Shown: positions 33,850-42,605, counted from the first letter of the stretch. The stretch is DNA of 42,772 nucleotides from Coriobacteriales bacterium (GCA_031264075.1 JAISEO010000102.1:1-42772), one strand, 5' to 3'. Notes: generated by a model from the sequence alone, not told the origin. Numbers and translations: made by a program.

Positions 33850-34113
33850 CTACATGAGAAAACCGAGAAGCAATCGGGACAGTATCTGCAAAACGAGAAG
33901 GGCAATAAGGGGAGAGAGATCCATTCCTCCCACAGGCGGGATAAAACGGCGGAACAGCTTGACATAGGGCGCAACTACCCTGTCAAGCACCCGGTAGATG
34001 TCCCGCACCGTCTTGTTCGCGGTCTGGAACCAGGAGAGCATCGCCCACACAAAGATTATGAGGCAGTAGAGGTCGATGATTGACCTGAGTATCGTTGCCA
34101 GTTGTATGCCCAT
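33850..34113 (-). CDS. YggT family membrane protein
   Basis: 87 residues with two transmembrane helices (about 8-26, IDLYCLIIFVWAMLSWF, and 65-86, SPLIALLVLQILSRLLLGF), separated by the conserved loop with VAPYVKLFRRFIPPVGGMDLSP. This is the single-repeat YggT/YlmG form. It usually lies in the ftsZ-sepF-divIVA cluster and is thought to assist envelope or division functions. The ATG at 34113 has only a weak ribosome binding site. Confidence 0.93.
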   Translation of the reverse strand: MGIQLATILRSIIDLYCLIIFVWAMLSWFQTANKTVRDIYRVLDRVVAPYVKLFRRFIPPVGGMDLSPLIALLVLQILSRLLLGFLM

Positions 34114-34161
34114 TAACGCCGCCGTTCTTTACAGGGGGAGAGGATGATTGGCCCGCGCATA

Positions 34162-35103
34162 TCAGGCCAGCTCCCCGGCCCGGTGGCAAGCTGCCTTGAC
34201 GGCCCGCTCAACTACCTCTCCAAAGCCGCTGGCAGCAAATGATTCCAGGGCAGCCTGAGTCGTGCCGCCCGGACTGGTGACCGCGCTGCGGAGTTCCTCG
34301 GGGCTTTCTTTGGTGAGTTGCAGTTGCTGAGCCGTGCCAATGAGTGTTTGAAGGGCCAGCTTCTCTGACTCTTCTCGCGTAAGCCCAACGCGCTCTCCCG
34401 CGCGAGCCAGTTCCTCGGTGAGCAGCGCAAAGTAGGCAGGTCCCGAGCCGGAAAGCGCCGTGGCAGCGTTGATATGCTCCTCGGGAAGCAGCAGGGCCTC
34501 ACCCATCAGGGCGAACAGCGCAACGACGAGATCTCCCTCACTTCTTTGGGTATGTGCGCCCACCGCCACAACGCTCATGCCGGCAGAGGCCACAAGCGGC
34601 GCGTTGGGCATGACCCTCACTATCTGAGCGCTCGGGAAGAACTCTGCAATTTTTGCAGTCGTGATGCCCGCGGCTATGGAGATGACACGCTCAGGCGCAA
34701 AGGCAGTTGCTGCTGCAAGATGCGCCGCCACCTGCTTGAAGGCCTGCGGCTTAACCGCAAAGAGCGCCGTTTGGGCCTGGGGTATGAGGGCCGCGTCGGC
34801 AACGCAGGCAACGCCATAGCTGCTGCTCAGCCAGGCACGGCGCTCCTCGTTTGGCTCGGCAACTACAAGGGCCCCGGGGTCAAGCGCGGCACCCTGTACG
34901 AGACCCGCAATAAGGGCCTCGCCCATCTTGCCGCCGCCGATAAGGGCCAGCTTGCCGAGCCTCGCAAAGACTTCAGACTGAGACTCGGGCTCGGGGGACT
35001 CGGGCTCGCAAGGCGGGTGCTCCTGGAGTTCGCGGGGCTGCTCAGACCCAGTGCTGACGCTGCTCATAGGGCTCCCTTGACTCCCCTGGCTCTCATAGGA
35101 CAT
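34162..35103 (-). CDS. proC: Pyrroline-5-carboxylate reductase with N-terminal extension
   Basis: 313 residues from ATG 35103 (GGAG eight bases upstream). The enzyme reduces P5C to proline with NAD(P)H. The Rossmann motif ALIGGGKMGEALI begins only at residue 53. The first 45 residues are a Ser/Glu/Pro-rich extension (PESPEPESQSE) absent in usual ProC of about 270 residues; an internal ATG at residue 13 is possible. Other markers: AVKPQ (about 116), RVMPNAP (about 163), and the C-terminal GSGPAYF...LTREESEKLALQTLIGTAQ and SPGGTTQAAL. ProC between sepF and yggT is known in some actinobacterial-type clusters. Confidence 0.95.
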   Translation of the reverse strand: MSYESQGSQGSPMSSVSTGSEQPRELQEHPPCEPESPEPESQSEVFARLGKLALIGGGKMGEALIAGLVQGAALDPGALVVAEPNEERRAWLSSSYGVACVADAALIPQAQTALFAVKPQAFKQVAAHLAAATAFAPERVISIAAGITTAKIAEFFPSAQIVRVMPNAPLVASAGMSVVAVGAHTQRSEGDLVVALFALMGEALLLPEEHINAATALSGSGPAYFALLTEELARAGERVGLTREESEKLALQTLIGTAQQLQLTKESPEELRSAVTSPGGTTQAALESFAASGFGEVVERAVKAACHRAGELA

Positions 35104-35146
35104 TTCTGATCTCCATAGGACGCTCCCCTATCACTCATAGGACGCC
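35063..35146. repeat. CATAGG repeats at the sepF-proC junction
   Basis: Four copies of (C)TC(C)ATAGG(AC), with cores at 35065, 35094, 35114 and 35136, spaced 29, 20 and 22 bases apart. On the coding strand each reads CCTATG(G)AG. The last overlaps the sepF stop, the second starts proC, and the first is inside proC. This looks like local duplication. Confidence 0.6.
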
Positions 35147-36058
35147 CCGGGCTTTGAGCAGTTCCATCTCGTTCTCGGTGAGCGGATGGTCGCAGGTGAG
35201 AGCATAGATGCGCTCGCCGATACTCGCGACCTGCCCCTCTGCCACCGCCGCGGCACCAAAGGAGAAGTCGAGAATGCGCTTGGCCAGTTCCGGACGGGTA
35301 TGGGCGAGCACCAGCACTACGGCGTTTCCGCGGCGGAGATTGATGGCGACCTGCTCGGCCTCTGCGTAACTCTCGGGATTGATGACGATGGCCTCGCGGA
35401 ACTTGAGCGTTCTGCGCGTCTGGCCTGCCGGGCGCACATGGCCCACGCCGCTTCTGCTGGCATAGTAGGCGGGGCTGGTGGTAGAAAAGTCTCCGGTATT
35501 AGAAAGGGAATGCCGCTTGAGCAGGGGGTCCACAGAATCCTCGGCAGCATAGATAGAGTCGCCACCCAGAGGGACAGCGCTCAAAGAGCCCGTGTCGTAA
35601 CGTGAGGGGTCCCCTTCGTCCTCGTAGCGGTCGTACTGCTGAAGATAGGCTCCCCTGCTGGGGTCCAGCGCGTCGGCGGGGTTGCCCACGTAGGGCAGAC
35701 TGTTGCGTATCTGGGGCGAGGCCTGTCTCGTGCGGGTGGCGCTTGCGGCCCTGTTGGCCTTGACAGGCGCGGCTGATGGCACCGTCGCAATGCGAGGCAA
35801 CTCCTGCGAACGCACGTCGCTCATCGAAACCAGCGGCGTATAGTCATTAAAGACGCTGGGCTTTCTATTGCTCGCCGCTATCGCGTCGTCGGCGGCATCG
35901 TCATAGTACTCATCGTCCTGGTAGTACTCATCAGCCTCAAAATCTTCTTCGTATTCCGCGTCGTGGTACTCCTCGTTTTCGTCATAGGCGTTGTCCTGGG
36001 CGTATGCGTCGTGGTCGGCTCCGCTCAGGCGACTTTTTATCGTGTCAAAGATTCCCAT
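35135..36058 (-). CDS. sepF: Cell-division protein SepF
   Basis: 307 residues from ATG 36058 with GGAG seven bases upstream; the stop of yggS lies two bases before the ATG. The N-terminal MGIFDTIKSRLSG is the amphipathic membrane anchor of SepF. A very acidic, Tyr/Asp/Glu-rich linker follows (about 25-62), then a long Ser/Arg-rich region. The SepF domain is C-terminal: LKFREAIVINPESYAEAEQVAINLRRGNAVVLVLAHTRPELAKRILDFSFGAA. SepF polymerises and tethers FtsZ to the membrane, which matters because no FtsA or ZipA is seen here. The protein is about twice the usual length because of the linker. Confidence 0.96.
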   Translation of the reverse strand: MGIFDTIKSRLSGADHDAYAQDNAYDENEEYHDAEYEEDFEADEYYQDDEYYDDAADDAIAASNRKPSVFNDYTPLVSMSDVRSQELPRIATVPSAAPVKANRAASATRTRQASPQIRNSLPYVGNPADALDPSRGAYLQQYDRYEDEGDPSRYDTGSLSAVPLGGDSIYAAEDSVDPLLKRHSLSNTGDFSTTSPAYYASRSGVGHVRPAGQTRRTLKFREAIVINPESYAEAEQVAINLRRGNAVVLVLAHTRPELAKRILDFSFGAAAVAEGQVASIGERIYALTCDHPLTENEMELLKARGVL

Positions 36059-36060
36059 AG

Positions 36061-36753
36061 TCAACTCCAAAGTCTGCGACCGATACGAACAAGGGTGGCT
36101 CCTTCTTTCACAGCATCCTCAAAATCATCCGACATGCCCATCGATAGTTCATTTAAGCTGATAGTGTCCGCATCGGCATAATCCGGTGCCAGATTGTCGC
36201 GTAGCCGCCTGAGCGAGGCAAAGGTCTCTCGGGCCGCATCGTCGTGCTCAGAGCGCAGAACGGGAGCCATGGTCATAAGACCCCTGACCTCAACGCCGGG
36301 CAACTGCCCCGCTGCCTCCAATAACGATGGCAGGTCCTGGGAAGCGGCACCATCCTTGCTCGCCTCGCCGGAAACATTGACCTCTATGAGAACGGCCTGG
36401 CGCGCCTGCCTCTCTATCGCAAGCCTGCTGATAACCTCCAGTGCGTGCCTCGTGGCGACGGAGTGAATGAGACTGGCCCTGCCCACCACGTCTTTGAGCT
36501 TATTGGTTTGGATATGGCCGATGAAATGCCAGCGCTCGCCGGGGAATGCCTGCTGCTTTTGCAGAAAGAGCGGGGAGCGGTTCTCGCCAAAATCACGGAT
36601 GCCGGCCTCCCGGGCACGCTGCACCTCGGGCATACCCACGGTCTTGCTCACCGCAACCACAGCAACCTCGCCGGGGTTCCTGCCTACTGAGATGGCTGCG
36701 GCGCCGATTGCCCGTTGTATATCCAGGTAGTTCTTTTCAATCGATGTGGCGAT
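36061..36753 (-). CDS. yggS: YggS/PROSC PLP-homeostasis protein, probable AUC start
   Basis: The conserved core is clear: VAVSKT with the PLP lysine, DFGENR, WHFIGHIQTNK, and GMSDDFEDAVKEGATLVRIG. The first ordinary start in frame, GTG 36660, would cut the protein just before VAVSK and drop about 30 conserved residues. The frame is open upstream and encodes a normal N-terminus (SIEKNYLDIQRAIGAAAISVGR, about 33 residues before the lysine). No ATG, GTG or TTG exists there. An ATC at 36753-36751 lies seven bases after GAGGA and aligns within one residue of usual family starts. A CTG at 36786, overlapping the ftsZ stop as CTGA, is a second option. YggS binds PLP and affects amino-acid and vitamin B6 balance. 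Confidence 0.85.
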   Translation of the reverse strand: MATSIEKNYLDIQRAIGAAAISVGRNPGEVAVVAVSKTVGMPEVQRAREAGIRDFGENRSPLFLQKQQAFPGERWHFIGHIQTNKLKDVVGRASLIHSVATRHALEVISRLAIERQARQAVLIEVNVSGEASKDGAASQDLPSLLEAAGQLPGVEVRGLMTMAPVLRSEHDDAARETFASLRRLRDNLAPDYADADTISLNELSMGMSDDFEDAVKEGATLVRIGRRLWS

Positions 36754-36782
36754 ATCCGTATCCTCACGTGGCGTGGCGATTC

Positions 36783-37919
36783 TCAGTATCCCCGCTTGAG
36801 AAAGTCCGGTATATACTCGTTGTCAAAGGTCGAGGGCTGCTGCTGGCCACGCGTGCTGCGGGCAGGCTGGTACTCCAAACCGCGGTCAAGATTACCCGCC
36901 GAGGCGAGAGCAGGGTTAAAGTCATCAAAATCCATGGCGCTCTGTGTGGCTACGCTGTCAAAGCCCGTGGCAATGACCGTAACCTTGACCTGGTCGCCGA
37001 GCGTGTCGTCGATGACCGTACCAAAGATGATATTGGCATCGACATCGGCAGACTCGGTGACGGTCGTAGCAGCTTCCTGTACCTCGGCGAGGCCCATGTC
37101 AGAGGATCCAGCCACCGAAACAAGGATGCGCTTGGCACCGATGATGGAGGACTCGAGCAGCTTGCTGGAGATGGCCTGGATTGCGGCCTCGACGGCACGA
37201 TTCTCGCCCGCGGCAGACCCAATGCCCATCATGGCCGTTCCGGCATCCTTCATGACCGTACGCACGTCGGCAAAGTCAACGTTGATGGTACCGGGCGTGG
37301 TGATGAGGTCGGTGATGCCCTGGGTGCCCTGGCGCAGGATGTCATCGGCGATGCGGAAGGCATCAAGCATCGAGATCTTCTTGTCAACTATCTGGAGGAG
37401 CCTGTCGTTAGGTATGACGATGAGCGCATCGACATTCTGCGCGAGGAGCATAATGCCGTCCTCGGCCTGGCCCATGCGTTTGCGGCCCTCAAAGCTGAAG
37501 GGCTTGGTGACCACGCCAACGGTGAGCGCGCCGATTATCTCGTGGGCAATCTCCGCCACTATGGGGGAGGCACCCGTGCCTGTACCGCCGCCCTCGCCGG
37601 CAGTGACAAACACCATATCCGCTCCGTCGAGCGCCTCGGTAATCTCTGTCCTGGATTCCTCGGCGGCCTGTGCCCCCTTACCCGGATCGGCTCCGGCACC
37701 GAGTCCTTTGGTGAGGCTTTCGCCAATGTGAACGATGCGGTCGGCATTGGACATCAGGAGATCCTGGGCATCGGTATTGATGACCACAAACTCCACGCCC
37801 TTGACGCCGGCCTCGATCATTCTGTTGACGGCATTGGTACCGCCACCACCAACACCTACGACTTTGATAAGCGCAAGACTGCTGCTGGTATTGGCTACGC
37901 TGCCTTCTTCTTGCCACAT
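36783..37919 (-). CDS. ftsZ: Cell-division GTPase FtsZ
   Basis: 378 residues, ATG 37919 with GGAGGG eight bases upstream. The nucleotide-binding start [19 protein letters not shown] (about 18-36), the tubulin signature GEGGGTGTG (108-116), and the T7 loop region [16 protein letters not shown] are all present. After a short linker the C-terminal peptide [11 protein letters not shown] fits the conserved tail that binds partners such as SepF. FtsZ forms the septal ring in the cytoplasm. It lies downstream of mfd after a 249-base gap with its own promoter and probably leads a transcript through yggS, sepF, proC, yggT, divIVA, yggU and degV. Confidence 0.98.
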   Translation of the reverse strand: MWQEEGSVANTSSSLALIKVVGVGGGGTNAVNRMIEAGVKGVEFVVINTDAQDLLMSNADRIVHIGESLTKGLGAGADPGKGAQAAEESRTEITEALDGADMVFVTAGEGGGTGTGASPIVAEIAHEIIGALTVGVVTKPFSFEGRKRMGQAEDGIMLLAQNVDALIVIPNDRLLQIVDKKISMLDAFRIADDILRQGTQGITDLITTPGTINVDFADVRTVMKDAGTAMMGIGSAAGENRAVEAAIQAISSKLLESSIIGAKRILVSVAGSSDMGLAEVQEAATTVTESADVDANIIFGTVIDDTLGDQVKVTVIATGFDSVATQSAMDFDDFNPALASAGNLDRGLEYQPARSTRGQQQPSTFDNEYIPDFLKRGY

Positions 37920-37986
37920 TGCGCACCCTCCGTACTGTATCGACTACGATTATGGGCAGGGATAAACAAAAACCTTTAAGTAATCA

Positions 37987-38014
37987 ATAGTAAAGGAAAT
38001 GCCACATTGGTCAA
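37987..38014 (-). promoter_or_regulatory. Candidate ftsZ promoter
   Basis: On the minus strand: TTGACC (38014-38009), 16 bases, TACTAT (37992-37987). It lies about 68 bases before ATG 37919, in the only sizeable non-coding gap of this run. GGATTTA occurs twice just upstream (plus strand 38026-38042), which may be an activator or repressor site. Confidence 0.55.
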
Positions 38015-38168
38015 GGGATACACGCGGATTTATTCGGATTTACGCAATAAAGAGCTGCCAAAAGGGGTCAAAGTGGCACAAAAGATGGACACGGCATGAT
38101 AAGCCAGCTTTCTACGAGTGCTTTTTGGCGAGAAATATGGACACACCTCAACTGCAGAGCTATCGATG

Positions 38169-41100
38169 CTACCGATCTCCCTGTATGAGCGAATCGGCAT
38201 CTTCTAAGGATGTGAGCAGCTCTATCGCAGAGCTCAGCGCGGTCTCCTTATTCACCAACGGATACAGCAGCCTGTGGGACTTGACCAGGTACGAGCCACC
38301 CTGCTCCTTGAGGCGTTGGGCCTCTTCCGCATCCAGCACCAGGCCCTCGATGGTGAGCTTGCCGCGCACGAGCGCGATACTCGCCGCACCTGCGTCCTGC
38401 GCCAGGAGCTTGAGGCGGGCCCTGTCCAGGAGATTGACCGCGGCCTGGGGCAGGCCGCCATACGCGTGGCCCATCTGCGAGGCAATCTCATCGAGACGCT
38501 CCAGCGTGGTTGCCACGGCAATGCGTCGATACCACAGCACCCGCTCGTCCGTTACCGCAATGAACTCCTCCGGGAGATAGGCATGCGCCGGGAGGTCTAT
38601 CCTGACGTCACCTGTCTCGCCCGTGCCAGCCGTGTCCACAGCCGCCCCGCTCTCGTTCTTGCCAAGCGTCTGAGCCTCGCGCACGGCCTCTGCCAACATG
38701 TTGGCGTAGAGGTCAAAGCCCACCGCCGCCAGGTTGCCGTGCTGCTCGGCGCCCAGCAGCGAGCCTGCCCCGCGGATCTCCAGGTCGCGCATGGCAATAC
38801 GCATACCGCTCCCCAGCTCCTGGTACTCACTGATGGCGGTGAGCCGGTCGATGGCCGTCTCGGTGAGCCGATGCTCGGAAGGGAAGAGGAAGTAGGCATA
38901 GGCCTGGTCGTGGCTGCGGCCCACGCGGCCCTTGAGCTGGTAGAGCTGCGCCAGGCCCAGGCGCTCGGCATCCTCGATGATAAGCGTATTGGTGTGAGGG
39001 TTGTCCAGGCCCGATTCTATGATCGTCGTGGCCACGAGCACGTCTGCCTCGCCCGCGGCAAAACGCTCCATGACGGCCTCCAGCGCCTTCTCGTCCATCT
39101 GTCCGTGCGCCACGGCGATGCGTGCCTCCGGTGCCGCGTCGGTGACGCTTTCCACCGCGGCCTCGATATTCTTGATGCGATTGGACACGTAGTACACCTG
39201 GCCGCCGCGCTCCAGCTCGCGCCGGATGGCGGCAGAGACCACGTCCTCATTCCATTCCTGCACCGTCACTTCAATGGGGTTGCGGGAGGGCGGCGGCGTC
39301 TCGATGAGGCTCATGTCGCGCACGCCGGTGAGCGCCATCTGCAGGGTGCGCGGAATAGGCGTGGCGCTCAGGGTGAGCACATCGAGCTGCTCGCGCAGAT
39401 TGACGAGCTTCTCCTTATGCTGCACGCCAAAGCGCTGCTCCTCGTCGATGATGATGAGGCCGAGGTCACGGGGATTGACATCGGCGGAGAGCAGGCGATG
39501 CGTGCCGATGAGCACGTCCACCTTGCCCGCGGCGAGATCTGTGAGCGTGCGGCGCTGCTCGGCTGCGGTGCGAAAGCGGCTCAGCACGTCCACCCGCACG
39601 GCAAAGGGGGCAAAGCGCTCCAAAAAGGTGGTGTAGTGCTGCTGGGCCAGGATGGTGGTAGGACAGAGCATCATCACCTGCTTGCCGTTCTGCACCGCTT
39701 TGAAAGCAGCACGGAGCGCCACCTCTGTCTTGCCAAAACCCACATCGCCACAGATGAGTCTGTCCATGGGCCGGTGCGACTCCATGTCGCTCTTTACATC
39801 GGCGATGGCGCGGAGCTGGTCGCGGGTCTCCGCATAGGCAAAGGCCTGCTCCATATCGTGCTGCTCCACGGTGTCCGGCGCAAAGGAAAACCCCGTGGCA
39901 TTGGCGCGCCGCGTATAGAGATCCACGAGGTCAAAGGCCATGGCGCGGGCGGCTCTGCGGGCCTTGCCGGTGGCGCGCGACCAGTCGGCGGTGTTGAGCC
40001 GGGTGAGCCGCGGCGAGGCACCCTCCACGCCCACATAACGGCTCACCTTGTCAATGAGTTCCACCGGCGAGTAGAGCTTGTCTCCCTTGGCGTACTCCAG
40101 GTAGAGATAGTCGCGCTCTATGCCATCCACCTCGCGTCGGACTATGTCCTTGAAGAGCGCGATGCCGTGCGTGGCGTGCACCACGTAGTCGCCCGGCTTG
40201 AAGGGAAAGGTGTAGCTCGTGGCATCTGCCGTGTGCTGCAACCGGGCACCGCTCGTGCCGCGGGCCTTGCGCGCTCGTCTGCGGCTCTGCAGGGCGTAGC
40301 CGTCGCTGAGGGTGAGCAGTGCCAGTTTGGCTCCCGGAATAACCAGGGACTGGGGCAGATCGAGGTTGACCACATGCACCGTGGAGCGGAAGGAGCTGGC
40401 GGTATGGGCGGAGCAGGGAGCATCATCCCTCACGTCAAACGGGATGCCGGCATCGCTGAGCGCCAGACTGAGCGACTCACGCGCCCGTCGGTTAGGATGT
40501 GCCACGATGGTGGTAAAGCCGTTGCCCAGCATGTCTGCGGCCTGTTTTGCCAGCACGTCCTCAACGACCTGGCTGTTGGGATGCTTGACTTCCAAACGTC
40601 CATCCAGCCGGGTACCGCTGCTGAGAAGCGAGAGCATGGTGAGGCGCTGCTCTGTGCCAAAGTCCAGCTGCGCCGGCGGAAGATAGAGCCCGTTGGTGCT
40701 GCTCCCCTGCTCGGCGGCCTTTGCGGTAAGCTCGTCAAAATACGCGGCGGCATCATCAAAGAGCGCGCGCGGTTCCTGCAGCACCACGAGGGTCTTGGCA
40801 CTCATCCACTCCAGCACGGTGCCCAGGTCCTTATAGAGATACGGCAGATACCGCTCCACGCCGTTAAAAAGCTGGCCCGACTCCAGCAGCTCTACGTGAT
40901 GGGACACGTTGGCCGGAAGGCTCCCAAAGTGCTCTGCGGTCTCTACCGCACGCCTGAGGCGCGAAACCGCCTGCTCGGTTACGGAGAACTCCCGCACGGG
41001 GTAGAGAGACACGCGCGCCAGGTCGCTCACCGTCTGGCCGCTTGCGGCGAGCACACTGCGAATGCGCTCCACCTCATCGCCAAACAGCTCGAGTCGCACA

Positions 41101-41687
41101 GGATGGGTGGCCGTGGCCGGGTAGAGGTCCAGCGTATCGCCTCTGAGCGCAAACGTCGCCGGCTCACTGGCCTGCTCCTGGCGCTGGTATCCCATCTGTA
41201 TGAGAAGGCCAGCCAGCTCCCCGTAGGGCACAGGCAGCTCAGTACCCGCGTCGATGACCAGGGGCTCATAGCTCTGGCTGCCCGGTGCCGGAAGCAGGCG
41301 AAGCAGGGTGCGCGCGCTGGCAACCACTATCCGGGCCTCGCCGCGCTCCAGGGCATTCAGGGCCTTGACGCGGGCTCCCAGCTGTGCGGCATCGGGTGCG
41401 GTGGCCACCCAGGGCAGGTCGGTACGCAGGGGCAGGGGCAACACAAGCCCGGGATCAAGCCAGGCGGCAAGCTGACGCGCAAAGCTCGCCGCTGCCTCTT
41501 CGCCCGCCAGACACACCAGCATCGGCCGCGGCTTGTGGTCGTAGATGGCAGCCGTTATCAGCACACGCGCCGAGAGCGGCACGGCGAGGTTGATGTCTTC
41601 CCCTGCCTCAAGGCGCTCGGTAAACGAATCAAGGGCCCGAGACCCCAACAATTGTGTGGTAAGACTGTCTAAAAGCATCTGCTGCAT
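38169..41687 (-). CDS. mfd: Transcription-repair coupling factor Mfd
   Basis: 1172 residues if started at ATG 41687, the usual length; the open frame to 41900 carries unrelated sequence. Domains in order: UvrB-like N-terminal part (ITAAIYDHKPRPMLVCLAGEEAAA, about 45-70), the RNA-polymerase interaction domain with DYVVHATHGIALFKDI (about 500), helicase Walker A GDVGFGKTE (about 646), DEEQ box (about 747), then VGRSHDQAYAYF in the second RecA lobe and the C-terminal TRCF domain. Mfd removes stalled RNA polymerase and recruits UvrA. No ribosome binding site precedes 41687; a -10 box is placed for a leaderless mRNA. ATG 41678 is an alternative start. Confidence 0.97.
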   Translation of the reverse strand: MQQMLLDSLTTQLLGSRALDSFTERLEAGEDINLAVPLSARVLITAAIYDHKPRPMLVCLAGEEAAASFARQLAAWLDPGLVLPLPLRTDLPWVATAPDAAQLGARVKALNALERGEARIVVASARTLLRLLPAPGSQSYEPLVIDAGTELPVPYGELAGLLIQMGYQRQEQASEPATFALRGDTLDLYPATATHPVRLELFGDEVERIRSVLAASGQTVSDLARVSLYPVREFSVTEQAVSRLRRAVETAEHFGSLPANVSHHVELLESGQLFNGVERYLPYLYKDLGTVLEWMSAKTLVVLQEPRALFDDAAAYFDELTAKAAEQGSSTNGLYLPPAQLDFGTEQRLTMLSLLSSGTRLDGRLEVKHPNSQVVEDVLAKQAADMLGNGFTTIVAHPNRRARESLSLALSDAGIPFDVRDDAPCSAHTASSFRSTVHVVNLDLPQSLVIPGAKLALLTLSDGYALQSRRRARKARGTSGARLQHTADATSYTFPFKPGDYVVHATHGIALFKDIVRREVDGIERDYLYLEYAKGDKLYSPVELIDKVSRYVGVEGASPRLTRLNTADWSRATGKARRAARAMAFDLVDLYTRRANATGFSFAPDTVEQHDMEQAFAYAETRDQLRAIADVKSDMESHRPMDRLICGDVGFGKTEVALRAAFKAVQNGKQVMMLCPTTILAQQHYTTFLERFAPFAVRVDVLSRFRTAAEQRRTLTDLAAGKVDVLIGTHRLLSADVNPRDLGLIIIDEEQRFGVQHKEKLVNLREQLDVLTLSATPIPRTLQMALTGVRDMSLIETPPPSRNPIEVTVQEWNEDVVSAAIRRELERGGQVYYVSNRIKNIEAAVESVTDAAPEARIAVAHGQMDEKALEAVMERFAAGEADVLVATTIIESGLDNPHTNTLIIEDAERLGLAQLYQLKGRVGRSHDQAYAYFLFPSEHRLTETAIDRLTAISEYQELGSGMRIAMRDLEIRGAGSLLGAEQHGNLAAVGFDLYANMLAEAVREAQTLGKNESGAAVDTAGTGETGDVRIDLPAHAYLPEEFIAVTDERVLWYRRIAVATTLERLDEIASQMGHAYGGLPQAAVNLLDRARLKLLAQDAGAASIALVRGKLTIEGLVLDAEEAQRLKEQGGSYLVKSHRLLYPLVNKETALSSAIELLTSLEDADSLIQGDR

Positions 41688-41693
41688 ACTGGT

Positions 41694-41699
41694 ATTGTA
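41694..41699 (-). promoter_or_regulatory. -10 box for leaderless mfd mRNA
   Basis: On the minus strand TACAAT ends at 41694, seven bases before the A of ATG 41687. Transcription would therefore begin at the start codon itself. No good -35 box is visible at 16-18 bases upstream. Confidence 0.4.
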
Positions 41700-41817
41700 C
41701 GACACCCCCGGGGATACAGGGAGGGCACATCCGTGACAGATACGCTCTTTTGCCGTTGCCGCCGTACAAACCTGTGCGCGACAGGCACAGTCTTTGCTAT
41801 CATGGGCTTTAAGGATT

Positions 41818-42111
41818 ATGAATGACAGAGGAAGCAGAATCGGTACGCAAAGACCGGTGCGTTCAGCTGAGCGCGCTGGTTCACCTACGACCGCTCGCAC
41901 AGGCGCTCGCGTAGGCCTTCACGCCGACACCAACGGGAGTACCTCCACCCGCCGTGCCGTGCCGCGGCGCACTGCCATCCAAGGCGAAAAGCCCCGTCAA
42001 CACAGCGTGTCCGACAGCGCGGCATTTCGGTTTATCGCCCTGCCTCTGATAGTGGGAGCTGCTTTTGTCCTGTTGGGGGTTGCGGTATCCTGCGCTGTTG
42101 GTATTGTGTGA
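41818..42111 (+). CDS. Small hypothetical membrane protein
   Basis: 97 residues from ATG 41818, divergent from mfd. AAGG lies close upstream (three bases), so the start is uncertain; a TTG at 41794 is also in frame. The N-terminal 65 residues are basic, Arg/Thr/Ser/Gly-rich and probably disordered. Residues about 70-97 form one transmembrane helix (FRFIALPLIVGAAFVLLGVAVSCAVGIV) ending at the C-terminus. This matches a tail-anchored or small single-span protein. I recognise no family. The opposite strand also has an open frame here (41881-42414) but it looks less protein-like. Confidence 0.5.
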   Translation: MNDRGSRIGTQRPVRSAERAGSPTTARTGARVGLHADTNGSTSTRRAVPRRTAIQGEKPRQHSVSDSAAFRFIALPLIVGAAFVLLGVAVSCAVGIV

Positions 42112-42405
42112 TGCGTGGGGCAGTGTAGTTGTTGGGTGTGGCCCTGCGATGTCCATAACGTGATATGTTCTGCTGAATCCTTTAAGCTCGTAGGGTATCG
42201 CCTGCAGGTGGATGAATTTTTCCAAACAGGCGCAAAACAGGCACAAAATAATTCCAACCCGCAACAAACAGAATCTAAACTGCCTGCGGGCAGATGCCAC
42301 GACAATTGCAGTTTTCTTGAGCATCCCCACTGTGTGTCGATAGGCCAGCAAAGAAAAGCACCGAGAAGAACCCGAGGTAGATGGCTTGTTTGCTGAGGAA
42401 TATGT

Positions 42406-42435
42406 GTGTACCAAAACCTATAGGTTTTGGTACAC
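42406..42435. repeat. Perfect 30-bp palindrome, copy 1, followed by T8
   Basis: The core CCAAAACCTATAGGTTTTGG (42411-42430) is extended by GTGTA on the left and TACAC on the right, all perfectly symmetric. CG and eight T residues follow on the plus strand, so the RNA could form a 13-bp stem with a TATA loop plus U-tract, a good intrinsic terminator layout. It could equally be a protein-binding dyad. Confidence 0.85.
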
Positions 42436-42515
42436 CGTTTTTTTGGCGGTTTTTGCGCAGAGGCGGACAAGACCAAAAATTGGTGGAAATTCCTCGAAAC
42501 AATCCATCTACAAGC

Positions 42516-42524
42516 TGTTATACT
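42516..42524 (+). promoter_or_regulatory. Extended -10 promoter for the secreted-protein gene
   Basis: TGTTATACT is an extended -10 element (TGN plus TATACT at 42519-42524). A weak -35, GAAACA, lies 17 bases upstream at 42496-42501. Transcription from about 42531 would give a 124-base leader that contains palindrome copy 2. Confidence 0.45.
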
Positions 42525-42577
42525 GAGAGACGGTCTTGAAGCGGGCAGACAGGGGTCTTCCGTTTATTGTTTTTGAC

Positions 42578-42605
42578 TGTCCCAAAACCTATAGGTTTTG
42601 GGACA
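42578..42605. repeat. Perfect 28-bp palindrome, copy 2
   Basis: The same 20-base core as copy 1 (42582-42601), flanked by TGTC on the left and GACA on the right. Compared with copy 1 the base pair next to the core is C-G instead of A-T, changed on both sides, so symmetry is kept. No T-run follows. The repeat lies about 50 bases before the ATG of the next gene. Confidence 0.85.

Noticed and set aside
38274-41672. 1132-codon open frame on the plus strand
   Set aside because: It lies antisense to the complete mfd gene in GC-rich DNA; its translation has no recognisable domain and no ribosome binding site.
41881-42414. 177-codon open frame on the minus strand
   Set aside because: Overlaps the better small membrane-protein frame and a non-coding region; no ribosome binding site or domain, and unusual Cys/His/Ser composition.
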